A DNA stretch of 7,123 bases from an uncultured Lachnospiraceae bacterium (GTDB lineage: Bacteria; Bacillota; Clostridia; Lachnospirales; Lachnospiraceae). Every line of letters starts with the position of its first letter. Position 1 is the first letter of the stretch. The DNA is taken from assembly GCA_947589175.1 (NCBI GenBank), contig CANPZR010000131.1:1-7123 (forward strand). The letters are read 5' to 3'. This document shows positions 1-4,978 of the stretch, one piece after another. Both the position numbers and the translations under genes were made by a program. The notes under the pieces were generated by a model. It was not told the DNA's origin, did no database searches, and was given only the letters and a program-made list of their open reading frames with translations.

Positions 1-1841
1 GCGTTCATGGGCGTGCGTATGTCATGGGACATGCTATTTAAAAAGGTCGTCTTGGCGCGGTTGGCGGCGTCGGCCGCCTGCAGGGCCTGGGTCAGTTCCT
101 GCGTCTTTTCCTCCAGCGCGCCGGTGGCCAGAGCGATTTTTTTCTTCAGCCTTTTCTGATTGCGGGTCCGCACGGCCAGCAGGGCAAGCGCAAAGAAGAG
201 CAGCAGAAGAAAAAAGACGCCGAGCACGCTGTAGAGCGGGTTTCGGTATAAAAAGCTGACCAGGCTCATGTCCTGCTCATAGCTTGCGCCGACCTCCCGC
301 GACACGACGGCGTCCCGCTCGGCTTCATTGAGGCTGTTCGCTCCCTTGTCCAAAAGCGAGAGCAGAGCGCTGCCGCCAGGGACATTGTTTTTCACAGCAT
401 AAGTCAGGGAGGTGTCTCCGAAGGCGACCGTGGTGAGCCGGTTGCGCGCATCCTGCCTGGCGTATGTTTCGGCCGCGTATGAGTAGAGGATAGTGGCGTC
501 CGCCTGCCCGTCGATCACGGCCTGGACGCATTCTCCGGCAGTGTCGTAAACGACTAAAGCGTCCTCGGGATACCGGCTGGCAACCAGGGCATTGATGGCG
601 TCCGCCCGTTTCATGACGGCTACGCGCTGAACCGTCCCGGAGAAATCATTCCGGGTCAGTTGCGCGAAATTGGTCTGGAAATAGGGCACGGTAATTTTGT
701 AGCCTTCTTCCTCCGCCAGATAGTAATCGCCGGCAAAATCCAGCACAATATCGGCGGCTCCGGCGGTCCGAAGCTCATAGTACTCATTCCGGTCCTTAAC
801 CGGGATATATTCATAGTTCAGTCCCAGACGGCTCGCCAGCTCGTCAAAGAGGGCGGGGAGGATTCCCTTTGCCTGACCGTCCCGGAAATAGCAGTAGGGA
901 ATCCGGTCCGGGTTCATGAGGATGCGAAGCGGAACGCCGGACGCCTGGTGCTCTTTTAAAAATGTCCGCTCCGAGGCATTCATAATGACAGAACCGTCCT
1001 GATCCGTGGAATAATAGGTCTCGTGGAGAGAATCCCGCCAGTTCGGGTCGTGGAGATCCATCTCGTTGATGGCCGCGTTGATCTGCTTCATCAGGTCCGG
1101 CCGATCCTTGCGCGTGCAGATGTAAAAGGGGCTCGCGTCGAAGGACTCAAACAGCCATTCATTTTCCAGCAGGCGGAGGCTGCCCGACACCGCGCCATCG
1201 ACTTCCCCCGCCTGAAGCGCGTCGGTGAGTGCGTCCTGCTCGGCGAAATATACCGGACGGTAGGTAAAATTATGTTTTTTCGCAAAATCCTCAAAATTAG
1301 CGTTTTTGGAGTTTCCCTCCAGCATCCCCACAGTGATACCGTCGTAGGTTTTGTAGTCCCCCTCGACGATGTCTTCATTTCCGGATTTTACAGTAAAAAT
1401 CGTGGAGTTGACGCCGATGGACTGATCGGAGAATAAAAACTCCTTCTCCCGTTCGGGCGTCTTGGACACGGAGGTTATGACGTCAATCTTGCCCTCCCGC
1501 AGCAGATCCAGACACTCCGCGTAGGAATCGTCGTAGCCTATATATTCGTAGGACCAGCCGCCATGGATGGCCAGTCTTTGCAAAAACTCGTAGCCGTAAC
1601 CGCTCCGGTGCCCGTCCTCTCCGACAATGTGATAGCCGGAAAAGGCAAAAAAGCCTGCCCGCAGCACCTTTGGCTGTTCTGTAGCAACTGCGCTAGCTGT
1701 TGTAACTGCGCTAGCTGTTGTAACTGCAACAGTTGATTTATCTGCTATAGCTGATTTTGCGGCTGCCTGCTGTGGAACGGAACAAAAACCGAAGGACGCG
1801 GCCAGCAATGCAGTCAGCAGTATAAAGTATATTTTTTTCAT
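1..1841 (-). CDS. Sensor histidine kinase with two tandem SBP_bac_3-like sensor domains (5' part, runs off left edge)
   Basis: Membrane sensor kinase expected to bind small ligands outside the cell and autophosphorylate a cytoplasmic histidine. My reading gives 613 uninterrupted codons. Residues 1-28 are a Sec signal peptide (MKKIYFILLTALLAAS, then an AAA cleavage-like site). Residues 35-54 are a Thr/Ala/Ser/Val repeat linker. Residues about 57-278 and 290-525 are two periplasmic-binding-protein-like domains, with features such as KIDVITSVSKTPEREKEF, EVDGAVSG, and DGQAKGILPALFDELASRLG. Residues 536-557 form a transmembrane helix followed by RTRNQKRLKKK, then a coiled-coil linker. NSMSHDIRTPMN is the HisKA H-box, with His606 as phosphoacceptor. 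The ATPase domain, and receiver domains if any, lie outside the window. The start is supported by AGGAGG at 1851-1856, nine bases upstream. Many Lachnospiraceae homologues are hybrid kinases; whether this one is cannot be seen. The kinase call is firm and the ligand is unknown. Confidence 0.93.
   Translation of the reverse strand, partial: MKKIYFILLTALLAASFGFCSVPQQAAAKSAIADKSTVAVTTASAVTTASAVATEQPKVLRAGFFAFSGYHIVGEDGHRSGYGYEFLQRLAIHGGWSYEYIGYDDSYAECLDLLREGKIDVITSVSKTPEREKEFLFSDQSIGVNSTIFTVKSGNEDIVEGDYKTYDGITVGMLEGNSKNANFEDFAKKHNFTYRPVYFAEQDALTDALQAGEVDGAVSGSLRLLENEWLFESFDASPFYICTRKDRPDLMKQINAAINEMDLHDPNWRDSLHETYYSTDQDGSVIMNASERTFLKEHQASGVPLRILMNPDRIPYCYFRDGQAKGILPALFDELASRLGLNYEYIPVKDRNEYYELRTAGAADIVLDFAGDYYLAEEEGYKITVPYFQTNFAQLTRNDFSGTVQRVAVMKRADAINALVASRYPEDALVVYDTAGECVQAVIDGQADATILYSYAAETYARQDARNRLTTVAFGDTSLTYAVKNNVPGGSALLSLLDKGANSLNEAERDAVVSREVGASYEQDMSLVSFLYRNPLYSVLGVFFLLLLFFALALLAVRTRNQKRLKKKIALATGALEEKTQELTQALQAADAANRAKTTFLNSMSHDIRTPMN
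1687..1727 (-). repeat. 18-bp in-frame tandem repeat in the kinase linker
   Basis: Two identical 18-bp units (1687-1704 and 1705-1722) and the first 5 bases of a third lie inside the kinase gene. Each unit contains the palindrome GCTAGC. The unit is six codons long, so it encodes a repeated VTTASA-type peptide between the signal peptide and the first ligand-binding domain. Gain or loss of units would keep the reading frame and change only linker length. Confidence 0.85.
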
Positions 1842-1896
1842 AAAATACTTCCTCCTATGCAAAATGGTTGGAAACCGAATAATATCCTGATAATTT

Positions 1897-1925
1897 ATTA
1901 TAATGGAAAAAGGGAATAGTTTCAA
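1897..1925 (-). promoter_or_regulatory. Sigma-A type promoter for the sensor kinase
   Basis: Read on the minus strand, this is TTGAAA (1920-1925), a 17-bp spacer, then a perfect TATAAT (1897-1902). Transcription would begin near 1890, giving a leader of about 49 bases that carries the AGGAGG ribosome binding site before the kinase ATG at 1841. Spacing and hexamers are close to consensus. Confidence 0.8.
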
Positions 1926-2001
1926 GACTACATATTTAGCCGCTTTCGGCAACTATCCAAAAATCAAGATCGATTTATGTGTATCAAAATGTGGAAATCA
2001 G

Positions 2002-2031
2002 TTGAAAAGACAGGAATATGTCTGGTATAAT
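2002..2031 (+). promoter_or_regulatory. Sigma-A type promoter with extended -10, reading right
   Basis: TTGAAA (2002-2007), 18-bp spacer, TATAAT (2026-2031), with TGG directly before the -10 giving an extended -10 element. The predicted start of transcription is about 2038, inside the purine-rich sequence before the small frame at 2047. It is the only strong rightward promoter seen before the recombinase gene, but the terminator at 2202-2230 stands between them, so recombinase expression would depend on readthrough or on another promoter. Confidence 0.65.
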
Positions 2032-2046
2032 ACAGAAAGGAGATTT

Positions 2047-2196
2047 GTGTGCAGGACAAGCGAGGCGGTCGAGGAGACGATTCGCATCTGCAGGGACCGG
2101 GATATTTTGCGGGAGTATCTGTCGGAGAGGAAAAAGGAGGTGCTTACGGACGAGGAATATGGCATCTCTGGATGTCCCTTGCAGGTAGAAAAATAA
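2047..2196 (+). pseudogene. Short frame resembling a C-terminal remnant of an Rpn/PD-(D/E)XK nuclease-family transposase
   Basis: A 49-residue frame starting at GTG 2047, with AAAGGAG at 2036-2042 four bases upstream. The stretch TSEAVEETIRIC, RDRDILREYL, SERKKEV looks like the helical tail of Rpn-type nucleases common in Lachnospiraceae, where a motif like IRICxxxxILxEYLxxRxKEV precedes further conserved sequence. Here the similarity stops after KKEV and the frame ends about 17 residues later, so it is best read as a decayed fragment. The frame is open upstream to an ATG at 1903, but that ATG overlaps the opposing kinase promoter and lacks a ribosome binding site. The family call is from memory of the motif. 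It could instead be an expressed small protein, since a promoter and a terminator bracket it. Confidence 0.4.
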
Positions 2197-2201
2197 ATCA
2201 G

Positions 2202-2230
2202 AAAAGGCATCTTGCGAGGATGCCTTTTTT
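2202..2230 (+). terminator. Intrinsic terminator upstream of the recombinase gene
   Basis: A perfect 10-bp stem (2202-2211 with 2219-2228) containing GGCATC/GATGCC, a 7-base loop, and a run of six T at 2225-2230. It follows the stop codon of the small frame by six bases and lies 42 bases before the recombinase start. It would separate the promoter at 2002-2031 from the recombinase unless bypassed. Confidence 0.9.
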
Positions 2231-2271
2231 GATGAAAAAATAAAGAAAAAAAGAGGAGGAAAGAAAAGCCT

Positions 2272-3126
2272 ATGAAAAAAAGAAAAATAACTCCCAAAAC
2301 ACTGGAAAATTTCCGCGCGCATCTACACGGGCAGGAAAAGAGCAAAAATACGATAACAAAGTACATGGGAGACATGAAAAAGCTGCTGAACTACGCGGCG
2401 GGGCGGAGCCTGGACCGGGAGCTGGTGCTGGCGTACAAGGACTATCTGAAGAACGAAATGGACTACCAGACCACCAGCGTCAATACCTATCTTGTGGCGG
2501 CGAACCAGTTCTTTGAGTTTATGGGGTGGCACGACCTGCGGGTGAGGACGTACAAGATCCAGACGGAGACATTTATGCCGGAGAAGAAGGAGCTGACCAA
2601 GGATGAATACAAGAAGCTGGTAAAGACGGCGGCAGAGACCGGGAAAATCCGGACCGGCCTGGTCATCCAGACCATCTGCGCCACGGGCATACGGGTGGGC
2701 GAGCTGCCCTTCATCACCGTGCAGGCGCTAAAAAATGGCACGGCGTCAATCTACAACAAGGGAAAAGAGCGGAAAATCATGCTGCCCGGGGACCTGCAGA
2801 AGAGCCTGCTCTGCTATGTCCATAAAAACGGCATAAAAAGAGGCCCCGTGTTCCAGACGAAAAATGGAAAGGCGCTCGACCGGAGCTATATCTGGCGCGA
2901 GATGAAAAAACTGTGCCGGGCAGCGGGCGTCGATGCGGACAAGGTGTTCCCCCATAACCTGAGGCATCTGTTCGCCCGGACATTCTACAGATTAAATCAT
3001 GATGTTGTCAGACTGGCGGATCTGATGGGGCACAGCAGCATTGAAACGACCCGGATTTACCTGAAAGAGCCGTATAACGTGTATCGGAAGCAGCTGGAAA
3101 AGATGGATCTGTGGGTGGAGATATAA
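2272..3126 (+). CDS. Tyrosine site-specific recombinase (XerC/D-like), probable invertase of the adjacent promoter switch
   Basis: A 284-residue tyrosine recombinase of normal length for XerC/XerD-like proteins. Residues about 7-95 form the SAM-like core-binding domain (ITPKTLENFRAHL, SVNTYLVAANQFFEF). Residues about 105-280 form the catalytic domain. The catalytic set appears complete: Arg141 in TGIRVGEL, a beta-hairpin Lys near 163 in NKGKERK, His228 and Arg231 in PHNLRH, His254 in GHSSIETT, and the nucleophile Tyr263 in RIYLK. The ribosome binding site AGGAGG lies at 2254-2259, 12 bases before the ATG. The gene ends 74 bases before the left arm of a perfect inverted repeat that bounds a promoter, so I infer that it catalyses inversion of that segment by strand exchange at the repeats. 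A role as an integrase of a decayed element is the alternative, but no attachment sites or other phage genes are visible. Confidence 0.93.
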   Translation: MKKRKITPKTLENFRAHLHGQEKSKNTITKYMGDMKKLLNYAAGRSLDRELVLAYKDYLKNEMDYQTTSVNTYLVAANQFFEFMGWHDLRVRTYKIQTETFMPEKKELTKDEYKKLVKTAAETGKIRTGLVIQTICATGIRVGELPFITVQALKNGTASIYNKGKERKIMLPGDLQKSLLCYVHKNGIKRGPVFQTKNGKALDRSYIWREMKKLCRAAGVDADKVFPHNLRHLFARTFYRLNHDVVRLADLMGHSSIETTRIYLKEPYNVYRKQLEKMDLWVEI

Positions 3127-3130
3127 TAAT

Positions 3131-3170
3131 GGCAGCGGGGAAAACTGTAAATACAGTTTTTCCCGCTGCC
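3131..3170. repeat. Strong 18-bp hairpin directly after the recombinase gene
   Basis: Arms 3131-3148 and 3153-3170 pair over 18 positions with one G-T wobble and a 4-base AAAT loop. The base is GC-rich (GGCAGCGGG with CCCGCTGCC) and the top is AT-rich (AAAACTGT with ACAGTTTT). The T run is inside the stem, not after it, and no U-tract follows on either strand, so this is not a standard intrinsic terminator. It starts four bases after the recombinase stop codon. Confidence 0.8.
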
Positions 3171-3190
3171 CCGCAGCGTAAACGCTGCGG
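3171..3190. repeat. Second perfect hairpin abutting the first
   Basis: CCGCAGCG (3171-3178), loop TAAA, CGCTGCGG (3183-3190): a perfect 8-bp stem touching the preceding hairpin without any gap. Its GCAGCG arm can also pair with CGCTGC at 3164-3169 from the first hairpin across a 3-base loop, so alternative folds are possible. It ends ten bases before the left inverted repeat of the invertible segment. Confidence 0.8.
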
Positions 3191-3200
3191 ATGGGGATAT

Positions 3201-3220
3201 GTCCACATAATTTATATTAT
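3201..3220 (+). repeat. Left inverted repeat of the switch (putative recombination site)
   Basis: GTCCACATAATTTATATTAT, an exact reverse complement of 3453-3472. The match stops abruptly on both sides, as expected for a recombination site and unlike a decayed duplication. The AT-rich middle is suited to the core region of a tyrosine recombinase site. Confidence 0.92.
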
Positions 3221-3246
3221 ATGAACTCCCCCTCAGAATCAAATGA

Positions 3247-3275
3247 AGTATACCATACATCCGCGGCATTTGCAA
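3247..3275 (-). promoter_or_regulatory. Promoter inside the invertible segment, now reading left
   Basis: On the minus strand: TTGCAA (3270-3275), a 17-bp spacer, TATACT (3247-3252), with TGG before the -10 making an extended -10 element. The predicted start is near 3240. As drawn it fires through the left repeat and the two hairpins into the 3' end of the recombinase gene in antisense. After inversion it would drive the LoaP-like gene at 3527. Confidence 0.75.
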
Positions 3276-3452
3276 GTGCTAAAATTTTCATTTTTCAGCG
3301 TTCTTTGCATCCGTCTCATTTCTGAAAAAATGTTATGGTGGTATAGGATATGTCTCTCCGCTGTCTGCATATCGGTCTGTTTTTTAAAATTTTCCGCTTG
3401 AAAGGATCTGTTTATTTAACGTTTTTCCGTACATTGCGGCCCTTTATCCTCC

Positions 3453-3472
3453 ATAATATAAATTATGTGGAC
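3453..3472 (-). repeat. Right inverted repeat of the switch (putative recombination site)
   Basis: ATAATATAAATTATGTGGAC, the exact inverted partner of 3201-3220. It lies 54 bases upstream of the LoaP-like start codon, so it would be part of that gene's 5' leader in the ON orientation. Confidence 0.92.
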
Positions 3473-3526
3473 AACTGCGGGATCAGGCAGAAAGCGCGGT
3501 TTTCCGCACGGAAAGGAAGCGGGCTC

Positions 3527-4087
3527 ATGTGGTATGTGGTGCAGGTTCTGGGCGGTGAGGACGTCGAAAGGGTGTGCGACAAGTGCAGGACCGCCATGCC
3601 GGAAGGGGTGGCGGGAGAGATTTTTGTCCCCAAGTACATCTGTCTGAAGCATTTTAAGAGGGAATGGCACGAAAAGCTTCTCCCTTTATTTCCTGACTAC
3701 TTTTTTCTGGACACCGGGCAGCCGGAGGAAGTGCGGGAGCGCTTAAGGCCGCTGTCCCGCATTATGAGGCCGGTGTGCGTCGGGGAGGACTTTGTCCCCA
3801 TTTATCCGGAAGAACAGCAGTTCCTGGAAGAGATGATGGATGAGCTCCACGTCATACGGAAATCGACCGGAAATCTGGTTGACGGAAAGTTTGATATTTA
3901 TGAGGGGCCGCTCCGGGACGTGCAAAAACACGGCATGATCAGGAAGGTGGACCGGCACCGGAGGCTGGCCAATCTGGAAGTGCGGCTCTTGGGAGAGGCA
4001 CGGCAGGTCCAGGTCGCGCTGGAAATCGTACAGAAGATCAATACGGCGGCCATCGGCGTGCCGGCGCTGGGAGGTGTGGAGCGATGA
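3527..4087 (+). CDS. loaP: LoaP-like NusG-family processive antiterminator, short form
   Basis: A 186-residue NusG paralogue expected to ride on RNA polymerase and suppress termination across a long operon. Residues 1-107 form the NGN domain: the opening MWYVVQVLGG is the classic NusG/LoaP start, followed by EIFVPKY, LFPDYFFLDT and a typical helical EEQQFLEEMMDELHVI. Residues about 118-168 form the KOW domain, with the EGPLRDVQKHGMIRKVDRHRR signature. The start at 3527 is chosen over an in-frame ATG at 3350 because family homology begins exactly there and AAAGGAAG (3512-3518) lies at proper distance; the upstream codons would cross the inverted repeat. No rightward promoter of quality precedes it in the present orientation, so it should be silent or low unless the segment inverts. 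The stop overlaps the next start (ATGA), implying translational coupling. LoaP is preferred over UpxY or RfaH on sequence style and on the host group. Confidence 0.88.
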   Translation: MWYVVQVLGGEDVERVCDKCRTAMPEGVAGEIFVPKYICLKHFKREWHEKLLPLFPDYFFLDTGQPEEVRERLRPLSRIMRPVCVGEDFVPIYPEEQQFLEEMMDELHVIRKSTGNLVDGKFDIYEGPLRDVQKHGMIRKVDRHRRLANLEVRLLGEARQVQVALEIVQKINTAAIGVPALGGVER

Positions 4088-4836
4088 AGACAATTACAGA
4101 AGAACGCCTGGAAAATTTCAAGCTGTGGCTCCGGAATGACGTCCGGGCCAATGAGGGGACTGTAAACCAGTACATTGATAAGCTGGGCACGCTGGAAGAA
4201 TTTCTGGGCGACGGGGAAATCACGAAGGAGTCCTTGGAGGCCTTCAAAAGCTGGCTGGTGGAGGACCGGCACTACAAAAAGAGCAGCGCCAACACGTTCC
4301 TCTTTGCCGTCCGGGGCTTCTGCCGGGCGATGGACTGGGAGCCGGAGGTCACGGTCACGGCGTACAGCGTGGAGCCCACGCTGTTCAATGACGGCGGGCG
4401 CTATATTTCCCGGGCCGATTATCAGAAGCTGGTGTCCACGGCGCTGTACCTGGAGGATTACCGGATGGTGATGATGATCCAGACGCTGTGCCATATGGAC
4501 CTGCGCTTTTCCGAGATGGGCCTGCTGACTGTGGAGGCGGTGCGGGAAGGGAAGATTTCCATTACAAGGCGGAAGCATACCAGGGAGCTGAAGATCCCGG
4601 ATTACCTGCAGGAGTCTCTGCTGGCGTATAGCAGCCAGACGGGGATAGAGGAAGGGATCCTGTTCTGCACGCCGGTGGGAAATCCCATCGACCGCTCCAA
4701 CATGTGGAGAAATCTGAAACAGCTCTGTCGGCTGGCGGGCGTGGATGAGGAGCGGGTGACTCTGCAGAAACTGAAGATGCCTAGGATGCACGATTACTAT
4801 CCGTTTTATCCCGTGGTGGACTGTTCGATGGAGTAG
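4084..4836 (+). CDS. Catalytically degenerate tyrosine recombinase paralogue
   Basis: A 250-residue homologue of the recombinase at 2272, aligning without a gap from residue 1 to about 231. Shared landmarks at the same residue numbers include Arg141 and Glu144 (DLRFSEM), MWRNLKQLCRLAGVD and the NTF motif of the DNA-binding domain. The catalytic centre is lost: the His-x-x-Arg pair is replaced by Gln228 and Lys231 (LQKLKM), the hairpin Lys163 is Arg, and the last 20 residues do not resemble the segment carrying the second His and the Tyr nucleophile, which are absent. The frame is otherwise open and has a good ribosome binding site (GGGAGGTG, 4069-4076), and its ATG overlaps the loaP stop. It may therefore be a retained DNA-binding accessory protein that competes with or guides the active enzyme, or simply an early-stage pseudogene. 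DNA strand exchange is not expected. Confidence 0.8.
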   Translation: MKTITEERLENFKLWLRNDVRANEGTVNQYIDKLGTLEEFLGDGEITKESLEAFKSWLVEDRHYKKSSANTFLFAVRGFCRAMDWEPEVTVTAYSVEPTLFNDGGRYISRADYQKLVSTALYLEDYRMVMMIQTLCHMDLRFSEMGLLTVEAVREGKISITRRKHTRELKIPDYLQESLLAYSSQTGIEEGILFCTPVGNPIDRSNMWRNLKQLCRLAGVDEERVTLQKLKMPRMHDYYPFYPVVDCSME

Positions 4837-4847
4837 CTGAGGAAAAC

Positions 4848-4915
4848 ATCTGAGAAAGCCATCTGATGAGAAAGCCACCTGATAAAACAACTGGAGAAGA
4901 CTATCTGAAAAAATT
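4848..4915 (+). repeat. Degenerate ~13-base direct repeats between the recombinase paralogue and the second loaP-like gene
   Basis: Five imperfect units begin at 4848, 4861, 4877, 4890 and 4903, with starts spaced 13, 16, 13 and 13 bases. They share the pattern AYCTGAnrAAArcc (best units ATCTGAGAAAGCC and ATCTGATGAGAAAGCC). The rest of 4837-4978 holds only the ribosome binding site of the next gene. The units could be leader RNA sequence or the debris of local duplication. The pattern is visible but loose. Confidence 0.4.
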
Positions 4916-4978
4916 TGGGAATGATACCTGAAGCGGAGATAGAGATAGTATGCGAATCGCTGGGAGGCAGAAACGGTT

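Larger units (their letters stand above)
3201..3472. other. Predicted invertible DNA segment (promoter inverton), present in the OFF orientation
   Basis: A 232-bp unique region (3221-3452) is bounded by perfect 20-bp inverted repeats. It contains no convincing gene but does contain a good promoter at 3247-3275 that points left in this sequence. An apparently active tyrosine recombinase lies directly to the left and a LoaP-like antiterminator gene directly to the right. Inversion between the repeats would move the -10 to about 3421-3426 reading right, with transcription starting near 3433 and a leader of about 94 bases before the antiterminator start at 3527. The repeats, promoter and neighbours are seen; inversion itself is inferred. 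Confidence 0.82.

Noticed and set aside
660..1436. Two plus-strand frames opposite the sensor kinase
   Set aside because: They are shadows of a continuous 613-codon reading with signal peptide, binding domains, membrane helix and His box.
1780..1785. Cys20 of the kinase as a lipoprotein cysteine
   Set aside because: The preceding residues are SFGFC, which do not form a lipobox. A standard Sec signal peptide cleaved later fits better.
1890..1905. AT-rich stretch resembling the inner part of the inverted repeats
   Set aside because: The similarity is limited to an A/T run that is explained by the kinase -10 region. The GTCCAC end of the repeat is absent.
1903..2046. ATG at 1903 as start of the small Rpn-like frame
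   Set aside because: The ATG abuts the -10 of the opposing kinase promoter, has no ribosome binding site, and the upstream codons show no family similarity. GTG 2047 with AAAGGAG is more plausible.
3325..3405. Possible rightward promoters in the invertible segment (TTCTGA-N17-TATAGG, and TTGAAA near 3399)
   Set aside because: The first has a poor -35 and only a partial -10; the second lacks a -10 at proper spacing. Neither compares with the leftward promoter, though weak basal transcription of loaP1 cannot be excluded.
3350..3526. 59-codon in-frame extension upstream of the first LoaP-like gene, starting at ATG 3350
   Set aside because: NusG-family homology begins exactly at MWYVVQ (3527), which has its own ribosome binding site. 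The extension crosses the inverted repeat and its upstream part would change on inversion.
3465..3647. 60-codon frame starting inside the right inverted repeat
   Set aside because: It overlaps the LoaP-like gene in another frame, has no family features and no ribosome binding site at proper distance.
3898..4890. 330-codon open frame on the minus strand
   Set aside because: It lies opposite the LoaP-like gene and the recombinase paralogue, which show clear family motifs. The His/Pro/Leu/Gln-rich translation is typical of an antisense shadow.
4848..4915. CRISPR-like array
   Set aside because: Units are 13-16 bases, imperfect and without spacers, and no cas genes are present.
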